Part shown: piece by piece, positions 7,698 to 16,753 of the stretch | Layout of the letters: each line of letters opens with the position of its first letter | How positions within the stretch are numbered: the stretch's first letter is position 1 | Origin: BP-133 sp040756995 | GTDB lineage: Bacteria > Actinomycetota > Acidimicrobiia > IMCC26256 > BP-133 | Length of the DNA stretch: 54,872 bases | NCBI GenBank assembly: GCA_040756995.1 | Contig: JBFLYK010000040.1 | Span: 1 to 54,872, forward strand | Reading direction: 5' to 3' | The notes under the pieces: generated by a model | What the model was told of the DNA's origin: nothing | The model's database searches: none | Seen by the model: the letters and a program-made list of their open reading frames with translations, nothing else | Position numbers and translations under genes: made by a program

Positions 7698-9142
7698 GGG
7701 GTCGGCTCGAAGACCGTGATGGAGCCGTTGCTGACGTCTCCGACCCAGATCGTGCCCGGGAAGGCCTCCCCGTCCCCCTGGGTGGTGACGTCGAGCGGCA
7801 CCTCCCCCACGTCGTCGAAGAGGATCTCGGTGCGGGCCAGCCGGCCGTCGGGCCGCAGGTCCAGCCGGTAGATCCGGTTGTCGAAGCTCGCCGCCAGCAG
7901 GTCGCCGGCCAGCGCCCCGTCGAAGGTCCGGCTTCGGTACTCCGCCAGCCCGTTGGTCGAGGCGGGGAACGTGGTCAGCGCCCCCGATTTCCTTCCCGGC
8001 CGGAATTCGCATTCCACCGGGTGCGCCCCGGTCACCGGCGACTGGCCGGCGAACCGGTTGGCCGGGTTGGCCCGGGTGGGATTGGGATGACCGCCGTAGT
8101 ACCCGGCGGCCTCGATGTGGTGGAGGGTGTCCTCCTGGCGCTTCCCGCCGGGCCGGGGGTCGTTGGTGCAGCGTCCGCCGGCCGGGAGCGGCGCGTCGCC
8201 CCAGTCCGGGTTGGCTCCGTTGTCGATGGTGTAGAGCCGCCCGCCGGCGGTGAGCACGACGTCGTAGGGATTCCGGAAGCCGGGAGCGTGGACGGCCACC
8301 GGTCCGCCGGGCACGAGCCGGGCCTGGTTGGCGCCGCCGGCGCCTCCGAACGGGTCACCGGCATCGGCCTCCCCCGGACGGACCGGATCGTCGAGCGTCG
8401 GCAGGTCGTAGGTCCGGTCGCCGATGGCGGCGAGATCGATCGAGAGGATGGCGCCCGAGAGGGCGTATTCCGGCGCGAATCCGAACTGTTTCGACGGAGC
8501 ACCGTTGTTGGTGTTGCCGCCCTGGGCTAGGAACAGTTTCGACCCCGTCGGATCGAGGACCAGGCCGTTGCCGGCGTGGTTCTCCTTGGACCGGGGCAGC
8601 CCCCGCACCAGATCCGTCCGCCGCCAGCGGTCACCGTCGCGGGTCAGGCGGGAGAGCACCCCGGAGTTGGTGTCCAACGGAAGATCGAGCCCCGTCACAC
8701 CCCCGCCCATCCGGGGATCGGTGGTGACGGCGTAGATCACCGGCGCCTCCGCCGTGCCGGCCACCTCGATTCCGGTCAACTGCCGCCCCCCCACGGACGG
8801 GTTCGGTGCGCCGTTGTCGTCGTGGTTGGGAAGGTCGACCAGCGCCCCGATGGCCTCGACGGACGTCACCCGGTACGACGCCGGGGCCTGCCGTTGGATC
8901 GTGAGCGCCCGGATGATGCCGGTCTGCTGACCGACGTACAGGCGGCCGTCCGGTCCGAAGCGGACACTCGTGACCCGGCTCGTCCCCGTGTCGTCAAGCC
9001 GGGCTTTGGCGAACCGGACACCCGACGTCCGCCGCGGCTCCGTCGGCCCCTCGTCCCGGGAGACCATGAGGGCACCCGCCGCCCCGGCGGCGACGAGCGC
9101 GCTGAACACCAGCAGAAGGACGAATCGACGGCCCCGGGGCAC
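7694..9142 (-). CDS. Exported glucose/sorbosone dehydrogenase-like beta-propeller protein
   Basis: This protein of about 482 residues has an N-terminal membrane anchor or signal (RFVLLLVFSALVAAGAAGALMV). A six-bladed quinoprotein-type propeller follows: VRFGPDGRLYVGQQTGIIRA, NHAGNGLVLDPTGSKLFLAQ, AGGRLYTIDNGANPDWGD and FPGTIWVGDV. These match PQQ-dependent sugar dehydrogenase relatives, but PQQ binding is not proven. I chose the GTG at 9142 because a TAATAT -10 lies 7 bp upstream, fitting a leaderless transcript. The farther ATG at 9205 coincides with the opposite-strand fbpA start. An iron-box-like sequence (9153-9166) overlaps this promoter. Confidence 0.75.
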   Translation of the reverse strand: MPRGRRFVLLLVFSALVAAGAAGALMVSRDEGPTEPRRTSGVRFAKARLDDTGTSRVTSVRFGPDGRLYVGQQTGIIRALTIQRQAPASYRVTSVEAIGALVDLPNHDDNGAPNPSVGGRQLTGIEVAGTAEAPVIYAVTTDPRMGGGVTGLDLPLDTNSGVLSRLTRDGDRWRRTDLVRGLPRSKENHAGNGLVLDPTGSKLFLAQGGNTNNGAPSKQFGFAPEYALSGAILSIDLAAIGDRTYDLPTLDDPVRPGEADAGDPFGGAGGANQARLVPGGPVAVHAPGFRNPYDVVLTAGGRLYTIDNGANPDWGDAPLPAGGRCTNDPRPGGKRQEDTLHHIEAAGYYGGHPNPTRANPANRFAGQSPVTGAHPVECEFRPGRKSGALTTFPASTNGLAEYRSRTFDGALAGDLLAASFDNRIYRLDLRPDGRLARTEILFDDVGEVPLDVTTQGDGEAFPGTIWVGDVSNGSITVFEPTP

Positions 9143-9152
9143 CGGGCGAATA

Positions 9153-9166
9153 TTAGGGAGCCTGAA
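9153..9166. promoter_or_regulatory. Degenerate iron-box-like operator
   Basis: The sequence TTAGGGAGCCTGAA resembles the TTAGG-N4-CCTAA palindrome found repeatedly in this window, with mismatches in the right arm. It overlaps the minus-strand TAATAT -10 of the propeller gene. It lies 37 bp upstream of the ATG of the ferric-iron binding protein, just before a plus-strand TATGTT. A repressor here could control both genes. Confidence 0.45.
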
Positions 9167-9203
9167 CAGACTATGTTTGGTGCCCTCACACTGGGAGGAC
9201 GAC

Positions 9204-10226
9204 ATGCGCAGCCGCCTTCGGTTCGTGGCTGCGGCGACCGTGATGTCTGTGGTGACGTCGCTGGCCGCCGCGGGCTGCTCAGCGCTCGGCGCGAGCGACG
9301 ACGAGGTGGTCCGGGTCTACTCCGGCCGGCACTACGGCATCGAGGCGGCGTTCGACAAGTTCGGCAAGGACACCGGCATCAAGGTCCAGTACCTCTTCGG
9401 CGGCGACGCCGACCTCCGCGAGCGGCTGAGGACCGAAGGCGACGACACGTTGGCTGACGTCTACCTGACCGTGGACGTCGCCAATCTGGCGCTGGCGGCC
9501 AAGGCCGATCTCCTGCAGCCGCTCGAGTCTCCGGCCCTGGACAAGGCGATCCCGCCCCAGTACCGGGATCCGCAGGACCGCTGGTTCGGCCTCGCCCTGC
9601 GGGTGCGGAGCATCATCTACAACCCCGACAAGGTGAACCCGTCGGAGCTGTCGACCTACGCCGGGCTGGGCGACCCGAAGTGGCGGGGACGGCTGTGTCT
9701 GCGCAACTCCACCGCCACCTACACCCAGTCGCTCGTCGCCAGCCTCATCGCCCACGAGGGGTACGACGGAGCCAAGAAGATCGTGCAGAGCTGGGTCGAC
9801 AACCGGCCCCGGTGGATCAACTCCGATCCCGAGATCGTGAAGACCGTGGCGGCGGGCGGCTGCGACGTCGCCATCGTGAACCACTACTACCTCGTGCAGG
9901 AGCAGGTGAAGAACCCCGACCTGAAGGCCAGGATGTTCTGGGCCGATCAGGCGGGCCGCGGCGCCCACGTCAACCTCAGCGGCGCCGGCGTGACGAAGTA
10001 CGCCGACGACCCCGACCTGGCCCAGCGGTTCATCGAGTGGCTGGCCACCGACGGCCAGGAGATCTTCATCTCCAAGAGCGAGGAGTTTCCCGCCAATCCG
10101 GCCGTCAGCCCGACCGAGCCGGTCAAGGCCCTCGGACAATTCAAGGGCGACGAGATCGAAGCAGCCAAGGTCGGGGACCTGAACGCCGATTCCATCCGCC
10201 TCATGAACGAGGTCGGGTACAGGTGA
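9204..10226 (+). CDS. fbpA: Ferric iron ABC transporter, substrate-binding lipoprotein (FbpA/FutA type)
   Basis: This binds Fe3+ outside the membrane and delivers it to the permease. The 340-aa protein has a lipoprotein signal (VTSLAAAGCS), then the family's first strand VVRVYSGRHYGIEAAFDKF. The adjacent tyrosine pair IVNHYYLV is typical of the iron site in FbpA/FutA proteins. The end of the chain (AADSIRLMNEVGYR-like) is also typical. A GGGAGG ribosome-binding site at about 9193-9198 supports the ATG. It overlaps the permease gene by 4 bp (GTGA). An iron-box-like site lies upstream, so iron repression is inferred. Confidence 0.92.
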   Translation: MRSRLRFVAAATVMSVVTSLAAAGCSALGASDDEVVRVYSGRHYGIEAAFDKFGKDTGIKVQYLFGGDADLRERLRTEGDDTLADVYLTVDVANLALAAKADLLQPLESPALDKAIPPQYRDPQDRWFGLALRVRSIIYNPDKVNPSELSTYAGLGDPKWRGRLCLRNSTATYTQSLVASLIAHEGYDGAKKIVQSWVDNRPRWINSDPEIVKTVAAGGCDVAIVNHYYLVQEQVKNPDLKARMFWADQAGRGAHVNLSGAGVTKYADDPDLAQRFIEWLATDGQEIFISKSEEFPANPAVSPTEPVKALGQFKGDEIEAAKVGDLNADSIRLMNEVGYR

Positions 10227-11881
10227 GCATCGCCCGTCAGCGGGCCCTCAACCCCTGGCCGATCCTGGTGGTGGGCGTCGCCGGGCTGGTCATCCTCCCG
10301 GTGGCCGTCATGGCCGCCGAGGTGCTCACGCCCTCCACCGCCGTGTGGCGGGAGCTGTGGGACAACCGGCTGCCGGCGATGATCAGGTCGACGGTGGCGT
10401 TGCTGGTTCTGGTCAGCATCGGCACGATGGCGCTCGGCGTCTCGATGGCCTGGCTGGTCAGCGCCTACCGGTTCCCGGGCCGGGCCGCGTTCCGGGTGGC
10501 GCTCGTCCTGCCCCTGGCCATGCCGGGCTACATCCTCGGCTACATCTTCCTCACCACGTTCTCCTACGCCGGGCCCGTCCAGTCCACGCTGCGGGACTGG
10601 TTCGACAGCTCGAACGTCTGGTTCCCCAACGTGACGACGATCCCCGGGGCGGCGGTGGTGCTGTCGCTCACCCTGTATCCCTACGTCTACGTCCTCATGC
10701 TCACCGCCTTGCGGGAACAGGGTCTGCGGACGTGGCAGGTGTCCCGCACCCTCGGGCAGAGCCGGCTGCGGGGCGCTTGGCGGGCGGTCCTCCCGGCGGC
10801 CCGACCGACGCTGGCCGCCGGCGTGGCACTGGTGATGATGGAGGTGCTCACCGACTTCGCCACCGTCCAGTACTTCAACGTCGAGACGGTCCCGGTCGGT
10901 ATCTACAAAACGTGGAAAGGACAGGGCGACCGGGTCACGGCCACCCAGCTGGCCCTGCTGGTGCTGGGTTTCGCCCTGGCCGTCATCATCCTCGAGCGGG
11001 TGTTGCGGGGCCGGGCCCGCTTCTACCAGGCGGGAGCCAAAGGGTTCCTCGAGCCGGTGGTGCTGCGGGGTGCCCGCCGGTGGCTGGCCACTGGGGCGTG
11101 CCTGACGGTGCTGTCCGCCGCCTTCCTCCTGCCGGTCTGGCGGTTGCTGACCTGGACGAAGATCGGCTCGGACGTCACCGTCGAGCGTTACCTCCAGCAC
11201 ATGGGCCGCAGCCTCACCCTGGCGGCGCTGGCCGCCGGTAGCTGCCTCCTCGTGGGCGGGCTCGTCACCGCCGCCGGGCGGCTCACCCGGGGCCGGGCCA
11301 GCCGCTGGGCGTCCAAGGCCGTCCTCGTCGGCTACACGCTGCCGGGCACGGTCATCGCCCTCGGCGTGCTGTCGGTCTTCAGCGCCGCCGGCCGGGTCAC
11401 GCTCGTCACCGCCAGCCTGTTGGGCGTCGTCTACGCCTACGTGGTCCGGTTCGTGCCGCTGGCCACCGTGACCGTCGACGCCAGCCTCGAGAAAGTCACG
11501 CCGTCGGTGGTCATGGCCGCCCGGACTCTCGGGGCCCGCCCGGGCCGGATCCTGCGCCGCATCCACCTGCCGATGCTCCGCTCCGGAGCGGCGGCCGCGC
11601 TGCTCCTGGTGTTCGTCCACACACTGCAGGAGCTCTCGATCGTGCTCCTGCTGCGCCCGTTCGACTTCGACACGCTGGCGGTGTGGGTCTTCGGGCTCAC
11701 GCAGAACTCGGCCTGGGAGGAGACCGGGCTGCCGGCGCTCACGATCATCGCCGTGGCGCTCCTGCCGGTCATCCTCATGCTGCGGGCCGGAGGCGGGGCG
11801 GAAGGCCCCTCGAAATGGGAACGGGCGCTGGGTGAACCGGCCGCGGTGCCGGCGGCGACGGCCGGTGTGGGAGCGGCATGA
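10223..11881 (+). CDS. fbpB: Ferric iron ABC transporter, fused permease (FbpB type)
   Basis: This 552-aa membrane protein contains two homologous permease halves, as in FbpB. There are about twelve hydrophobic segments and two cytoplasmic coupling loops that would contact the ATPase: VSRTLGQSRLRGAWRAVLP and AARTLGARPGRILRRIHLP. It moves iron released by the lipoprotein across the membrane. The GTG start overlaps the fbpA stop as GTGA, and its stop overlaps the ATPase ATG as ATGA. The three genes therefore form a translationally coupled operon. Confidence 0.9.
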   Translation: MSIARQRALNPWPILVVGVAGLVILPVAVMAAEVLTPSTAVWRELWDNRLPAMIRSTVALLVLVSIGTMALGVSMAWLVSAYRFPGRAAFRVALVLPLAMPGYILGYIFLTTFSYAGPVQSTLRDWFDSSNVWFPNVTTIPGAAVVLSLTLYPYVYVLMLTALREQGLRTWQVSRTLGQSRLRGAWRAVLPAARPTLAAGVALVMMEVLTDFATVQYFNVETVPVGIYKTWKGQGDRVTATQLALLVLGFALAVIILERVLRGRARFYQAGAKGFLEPVVLRGARRWLATGACLTVLSAAFLLPVWRLLTWTKIGSDVTVERYLQHMGRSLTLAALAAGSCLLVGGLVTAAGRLTRGRASRWASKAVLVGYTLPGTVIALGVLSVFSAAGRVTLVTASLLGVVYAYVVRFVPLATVTVDASLEKVTPSVVMAARTLGARPGRILRRIHLPMLRSGAAAALLLVFVHTLQELSIVLLLRPFDFDTLAVWVFGLTQNSAWEETGLPALTIIAVALLPVILMLRAGGGAEGPSKWERALGEPAAVPAATAGVGAA

Positions 11882-13050
11882 GCGGCGCCCTCCGGCTCGA
11901 TGGCCTCTACAAGCGGTTCGGCGATGTCACGGCGGTCGATCGGGTGTCGCTCGACCTGGCCACCGGTGAGCATCTGGCGCTGATCGGCCCGAGCGGCTGC
12001 GGGAAATCGACGATCCTGCTGATGGTCGCCGGGCTCCTGGCGCCCGACGGCGGAGAGATCCGAATCGGCGACCGGCTCGTCGCGGGCGGCGGTGCCTGGG
12101 TGGAACCGGACCGGCGCCGGGTCGGCATGGTGTTCCAGGACTACGCCCTGTTTCCTCACCTGACCGTGAGCGGCAACATCGCCTTCGGGCTCGACCGGCT
12201 CGCCAAGCCCAAGCGCCGCCAGCGCGTTGACGAGGTCCTCGCCCTCGTCGGGCTGGAGGCCCTGTCCGGCCGCTATCCCCATGAGCTCTCCAGTGGCCAG
12301 CAGCAGCGGGTGGCGCTGGCGCGGTCGCTGGCACCCGACCCGGCGGTCGTACTCCTCGACGAGCCGTTCTCGAACCTCGACCGGACATTGCGGGAATCGC
12401 TGCGGGTCGAGACCAAGGCCGTGTTGCGCCGGGCCGGCGCCAATGCCGTTCTCGTCACCCACGACCACTCGGAAGCGTTGGGATTCGGCGACCGGGTGGC
12501 TGTCATGCGGTCGGGTCACGTTCTCCAGATCGGCTCACCGGAGGATCTGTTCGACCTTCCCGAGGACGAGTTCGTGGCGACGTTCCTCGGGTCGGCCGAC
12601 TTCCTGCCCGCCCGCCCCGCCGAGGGAGGGATGGTCACCTCCGAAGTCGGAACCTTCGGTCCGCTCACCGCGTCGGCCGACGGGGAGCTGTCGATCATGG
12701 TGCGCCCCCACGAGGTCACGTTCGACGCCGACGCCGCCGGTCCGGCGACGATCACCAGTCGGGAGTACCAGGGGGCGACCGCGGTGTACGAACTGACGCT
12801 CGACAGTGGTTCGCACGTGTCCTGCCGGCGCCCGCCGTCCCCCCGCTTCGAGGTGGGGACGCGCGTGCGCATCGAGCTCATCGAGGGCTATCCGCCGGTT
12901 CTCTTTCGGGAAGGGAAGAGGGTCTGGCCGGCCAGCAAGACCGAAGATCAGTCCCACGTACACAGGGGAGGAGAAGCGAATGGCACCCATCTTCCGGAGC
13001 TTGAGCGCCGGGGTCCTGGCGATGGCGTTGGTCATCGCCGGTTGCGGTGA
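11878..13050 (+). CDS. fbpC: Ferric iron ABC transporter, ATP-binding protein (FbpC type)
   Basis: This is the ATPase subunit of the FbpABC importer. The nucleotide-binding domain has Walker A GPSGCGKST, the Q-loop in MVFQDYALFPHLTV, Walker B VVLLDEPFSNLD and the switch histidine in VTHDHSEALGFGDR. The signature is LSSGQQQR, with serine where LSGGQ has glycine. A TOBE-like C-terminal domain follows (IMVRPHEVTFDADAAGPATI). The last 24 codons run past the start of the next gene, an overlap of 71 bp with low-complexity sequence. This looks like a read-on after loss of an earlier stop rather than a functional extension. Confidence 0.92.
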   Translation: MSGALRLDGLYKRFGDVTAVDRVSLDLATGEHLALIGPSGCGKSTILLMVAGLLAPDGGEIRIGDRLVAGGGAWVEPDRRRVGMVFQDYALFPHLTVSGNIAFGLDRLAKPKRRQRVDEVLALVGLEALSGRYPHELSSGQQQRVALARSLAPDPAVVLLDEPFSNLDRTLRESLRVETKAVLRRAGANAVLVTHDHSEALGFGDRVAVMRSGHVLQIGSPEDLFDLPEDEFVATFLGSADFLPARPAEGGMVTSEVGTFGPLTASADGELSIMVRPHEVTFDADAAGPATITSREYQGATAVYELTLDSGSHVSCRRPPSPRFEVGTRVRIELIEGYPPVLFREGKRVWPASKTEDQSHVHRGGEANGTHLPELERRGPGDGVGHRRLR

Positions 13051-13534
13051 CGATGACGGCGGCACGTCCGAGAATGTCGGCGAAGGTCCGGGTCAGACGA
13101 CCAGCAGCACCGGTCACGCCGGGGCCTTCGAGGGCTGCAAGACCGAAGGCACGGCGACCGGGACGGCGGCGGAGGAAGTTGTCCTGACGCTCGGCGAGTG
13201 GACGATCAAGCCGTCGGCGCAGCCGAAGGCCGGTGTCATCAGCTTCAAGGCGGAGAACGCCGGCGCCGAGGAGCACGAGGTCGTCTTCGTCAAGGCTGAC
13301 AACGCCGAGTCGCTCCCCAAGGACGCCGACGGCGCGCTCGACGAGGAGAAGCTGCCCGAGGGCGCGCTCATCGGGGAGATCGAGGCCTTCCCGCCCGGCC
13401 AGGTCTGCTCCGGGGCCTTCAATCTGGCGGCGGGCAAGTACGTCATGGTGTGCAACGTCGTCCACACTGAACCGAACGGTGAGAAGGAAGCGCACTTCGC
13501 GGAAGGGATGCACGCCCCTCTCACGGTGAGCTGA
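12980..13534 (+). CDS. Cupredoxin-like copper-binding lipoprotein
   Basis: This 184-residue lipoprotein (lipobox LVIAGCGDD) ends in a cupredoxin fold. Candidate type-1 copper ligands are the His in AEEHEVVFVKAD, the Cys and His in MVCNVVH, and a late AHFAEGMHAP segment that supplies a Met. It probably acts as a small electron carrier or metal-binding protein on the outer membrane face. AGGGGAGG upstream supports the ATG. It sits at the end of the fbpABC operon and overlaps fbpC. That placement suggests a redox step linked to iron uptake, as cupredoxin domains do in some EfeO-type systems; this is inference. Confidence 0.75.
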   Translation: MAPIFRSLSAGVLAMALVIAGCGDDDGGTSENVGEGPGQTTSSTGHAGAFEGCKTEGTATGTAAEEVVLTLGEWTIKPSAQPKAGVISFKAENAGAEEHEVVFVKADNAESLPKDADGALDEEKLPEGALIGEIEAFPPGQVCSGAFNLAAGKYVMVCNVVHTEPNGEKEAHFAEGMHAPLTVS

Positions 13535-13561
13535 GCACTGCGCCGCCCGGCCGGCGTCACG

Positions 13562-15610
13562 GTGGCCGGTCCGCTCGTCGGGGTGGCCGTCGCACTCTGG
13601 CTCGTCGAGCCGGTGGTCGGATCGCGACCACCGGCCGGCGAGGACGTCATGGCGCACCTCGTCCGGGCCGACTTCGGCATCGCCGAACTCGTCGCCCGGG
13701 GCCGGCTCGACGGCTGGTTTCCCCGGTTCGTGGTCGGCCACCAGACGTTCCTCTTCAACGGACCGGGGCTCACATGGCTCATGGCCCTGGTCCGGGCCGT
13801 CACGTTCGGCACCGTGTCGAACACCGGGGCCCTCAAGGCGGTTGCCGTTGCCTCGTTCGTCGCCCTGCCGCCGGCCGTCTGGTTCCTGGCCCGTTCGCTG
13901 GCCCTGGGCCGGCGGGCGGCGGGTTTGGCCGCGGTGTTGTCCCTGCTCGTCTCCAGCCCGTTCGGAGTCGGACTGCGGGGCCTGTTCGAAACCGGGCTCG
14001 TCCCCCATCAGGTCGGCGCGGTCTTGTTCTGCCTGGCGCTCGGCGCCGCCGTGCGCATCACCGGCGACAGCCGGCGGCGGTGGGTCGTACTCCTGGCCGT
14101 TTCGCTGGCGGCACTGGCCGTCACCCATCTGATCAGCCTGCTGATCCTGGGTATGATCCTCGCGCTGACGCTGGGTGTCCTGGCCGTCACCGGGCGGCTG
14201 GCCCGCGGCGCGCTCGTCCGGCTCGGCGCGGCCGGGCTCGGCGGCGCCGGGCTGGCCGGCTTCTGGCTCGTCCCGTTCCTGGCCCACCGCGACCTGCAGG
14301 GCGTCGTCACGACCTGGGCGCCGCCGCCGCTCCTCCGCCGGCTGGGGTCGATCGCCTCGGGCGACATCCTGTTCCCGGCCGGGTTCGCCATCGTCGTCCT
14401 CGCTGCCTGGGCCCACCAGCTCGTCGGCGTCCGGCGGGAGCGCTCACCGGCCACTCTGGTGTGGGTCGTCCCGCCGGTCGCCTACCTGCTCGTCGCCCAC
14501 GGACTTCCCCACCTCGTCGGCCTCAACGAAGCGACGCTGCAGCTGGCGAACCGCGGTCTCGGTTATGTGGGCCTGCTGGCAGTCCTCGCCGTCGCCGTCC
14601 TGCTGGCCGACGCCTTTCTTCGATTTGGTGACCGCGGCTACGCCGCCGTCCTGTTGGCCGCCGCGGCCACGGCGATCGTCTGGGCGCCCGGGCGGGAGGC
14701 GGCCGGCCAGTTCAGCCAACCCGTGCCGGCCCTGCGGGCCGCCGCCGCCGAACTCGCCCGGCTCGTACCCGACGGAGCCCGCTTCGCCACCGAGCGGGAT
14801 TACCCGGCGGAGATCAGGCGGACGGGCGTCATCCATCCCGAGACCTGGCTGGCCCTTGCCTCGGGCCGGAATTCGCTCAACGGTTTCAACCTCGAGTCGT
14901 CGAGCACCCCCCGGGCCGCCCTGCTCATGAACCGGCTCGACGGCCTGTCGGCCACCCGGATCGGCCACCGGCTGGCCCGCCTCGGCGTCACCCATGTGGT
15001 GGCGACGACCGATGCGTTCGTCGGGCGCCTGACCCGCTCCCCCCGTTTCGTCGTGGTGTGGCGGTCGGCGCCGGTGACGATCCTGGCCGTGCAACCGCTG
15101 TCCGGCCAGCCGGCGCCGGCCAGCCTGGTGACGGCCGACCGGACCCTGGCCGCCGCCCTGACGGCGACGCGACCCGAAGACCTCCGCTTCACCCTCGACG
15201 CCGCAGCACCGTCGCTCGCCACCCTGGCGCTGGCCTGGTCACCGAAGTGGCACGGCCGGCTCGACGGTGAGCCCGTCCGTCTCGGCCGGACGGGCGACGG
15301 CCTCGTGCAGCTGTCGCTGCCCGCCGGGCGGCACGAGTTGCGCCTCGACTACCGCAGCGACGGCTGGGACCGGCTCGGTGTGCTCACGACGCTCGTGGCC
15401 GTGCTCACCGGAGCCGTGGCGCTGTCGCGCCGTCCGAAGGATTCGACGAAGAAGCCCGCTTCCGCCAGCACGGCGCCGTCGACCGCGTTACGCCCGTCGA
15501 CGAACAGATTCCCCCGCATACCGGAGCGGATCGCGGCGAAGTCCAGCCCGGCGAACTCGGGCCAGTCCGTGACGAGGACGACCGCGTCGACGCCGGAGGC
15601 CGCCTCGTAG
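13562..15610 (+). CDS. Large polytopic membrane protein (PTPS-related/GT-C-like)
   Basis: This is a 682-residue protein with about twelve membrane segments and a large extracytoplasmic C-terminal portion. The early loop RLDGWFPRFVVGHQTFLFNG resembles bacterial membrane proteins annotated as 6-pyruvoyl-tetrahydropterin synthase-related, which share features with GT-C glycosyltransferases. A last hydrophobic segment (LGVLTTLVAVLTGAVALSRR) ends near 15436. The final 57 residues are antisense to the sugar dehydrogenase gene and look non-native. Neighbours (nucleotide-sugar dehydrogenase, GT2) suggest a role in surface polysaccharide synthesis. A GTG 27 bp after the cupredoxin stop is the likely start. 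Confidence 0.75.
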   Translation: MAGPLVGVAVALWLVEPVVGSRPPAGEDVMAHLVRADFGIAELVARGRLDGWFPRFVVGHQTFLFNGPGLTWLMALVRAVTFGTVSNTGALKAVAVASFVALPPAVWFLARSLALGRRAAGLAAVLSLLVSSPFGVGLRGLFETGLVPHQVGAVLFCLALGAAVRITGDSRRRWVVLLAVSLAALAVTHLISLLILGMILALTLGVLAVTGRLARGALVRLGAAGLGGAGLAGFWLVPFLAHRDLQGVVTTWAPPPLLRRLGSIASGDILFPAGFAIVVLAAWAHQLVGVRRERSPATLVWVVPPVAYLLVAHGLPHLVGLNEATLQLANRGLGYVGLLAVLAVAVLLADAFLRFGDRGYAAVLLAAAATAIVWAPGREAAGQFSQPVPALRAAAAELARLVPDGARFATERDYPAEIRRTGVIHPETWLALASGRNSLNGFNLESSSTPRAALLMNRLDGLSATRIGHRLARLGVTHVVATTDAFVGRLTRSPRFVVVWRSAPVTILAVQPLSGQPAPASLVTADRTLAAALTATRPEDLRFTLDAAAPSLATLALAWSPKWHGRLDGEPVRLGRTGDGLVQLSLPAGRHELRLDYRSDGWDRLGVLTTLVAVLTGAVALSRRPKDSTKKPASASTAPSTALRPSTNRFPRIPERIAAKSSPANSGQSVTRTTASTPEAAS

Positions 15611-16683
15611 GGGTTGGCCCCGAGGATCAGATCCGGCCAGCCGGGAACGCGGCGCACGACCGGGTCGTAGGCCGTGACCGTGGCTCCGGCGGCCAGCAAG
15701 GCCGCAGCAATGGCCAACGCCGGAGCGTCCCGCAGATCGTCGGTGCCCGGCTTGAAGGCCAGGCCGAGAAGGCAGATGCGCCGCCCTTCCAACCCCCCGA
15801 GGTGACCCCGCAGCTTCTCGACGGCCAACTGCCGTTGGCGGTGGTTGAGCGCCACGACCTCGCTCAGCAGCCGGGCGTCGTAGCCGTGCTCCAGCGCGGC
15901 GTCGATCAGGGCGGCGAGATCCTTGCCCAGACAGGAACCGCCCCAGCCCACGCCGGCCGACAGATGCGCCGGACCGATCCGCCGGTCGAGCCCCACGGCC
16001 TCGGTGACCGCTCCGACATCGACGCCGGCCGCGGCGCAGATGTTGGCGATCTCGTTGGCGAAGCTCACCTTGAGCGCCAGAAAGGCGTTCGAGGCGTGCT
16101 TGATCAGCTCGGCGGCGGCGATCGACGTCCGCACCACCACCGGTCGCGGCGCCGGCGTCCGCCCGGGCACCGTCTGCTCCAGGATCGGGCGGTAGAGCTC
16201 GGCCACGGCGTCGAGAGCCGACGGATCATCACCGCCCAGCACGATCCGTTCCGGATGGAGGAAGTCGGCGATGGCGCTGCCCTGGCGGAGGAACTCGGGA
16301 TTGCACACCAGCCGGCCGGCACCGAAGGCCTCAGCCAGGCGCCGGGTCGTGCCAATCGGCAGCGTGCTCTTCACCACCACCACGTGGTCGTCGAGCCCCG
16401 CCAGGTCCGGCAGCTCGCCACCGGACCCGACGCAGAGGAACACCGTGGAGGAATGGGCCAGGGCGTAGGCCAGGTCGTCGGTGAAGCGCAGCCGGCCGGC
16501 GCGGATGCCGCAGGACAGCAGCGCCTCGAGGCCTTCTTCGTGGAGCGGTGCCCGCCCCGCCTGCAGCAGGGCCAGCTTCCGGCGGTCCGACTCGACGCCG
16601 ACGACCGGGTGCCCCAGCCGCGCGAAACAGCCCGCCACGACGGACCCCACCACGCCGTTGCCGACGACCGCCACTCCCTGCAT
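15349..16683 (-). CDS. UDP-glucose/nucleotide-sugar 6-dehydrogenase
   Basis: This NAD-dependent enzyme oxidises a UDP-sugar C6 alcohol to the uronic acid for surface polysaccharides. Seen are the Rossmann start VAVVGNGVVGSVVAG, VVVVKSTLPIGTTRRLAEAF, CNPEFLRQGSAIADFLHPER and the lysine motif ELIKHASNAFLALKVSFANE. The catalytic Cys251 lies in GVGWGGSCLGKDLAALI, and the C-terminal domain has LGLAFKPGTDDLRDAP. The family normally ends near residue 417 (about 15433). Twenty-seven further residues are antisense to the facing gene, so the native stop appears lost. TnpB and GT2 genes follow on the other strand. Confidence 0.9.
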   Translation of the reverse strand: MQGVAVVGNGVVGSVVAGCFARLGHPVVGVESDRRKLALLQAGRAPLHEEGLEALLSCGIRAGRLRFTDDLAYALAHSSTVFLCVGSGGELPDLAGLDDHVVVVKSTLPIGTTRRLAEAFGAGRLVCNPEFLRQGSAIADFLHPERIVLGGDDPSALDAVAELYRPILEQTVPGRTPAPRPVVVRTSIAAAELIKHASNAFLALKVSFANEIANICAAAGVDVGAVTEAVGLDRRIGPAHLSAGVGWGGSCLGKDLAALIDAALEHGYDARLLSEVVALNHRQRQLAVEKLRGHLGGLEGRRICLLGLAFKPGTDDLRDAPALAIAAALLAAGATVTAYDPVVRRVPGWPDLILGANPYEAASGVDAVVLVTDWPEFAGLDFAAIRSGMRGNLFVDGRNAVDGAVLAEAGFFVESFGRRDSATAPVSTATSVVSTPSRSQPSLR

Positions 16684-16753
16684 GGCGGTTGACGGCCAGT
16701 GGCGGCTCGCGGACTCTCGCTTAATCGTCTCACCCCCTCGTTATGGTCGAGAA

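Noticed and set aside
16684..16753. Left-end hairpin or target motif of the tnpB element
   Set aside because: No convincing left-end structure or TAM could be identified without an empty site.
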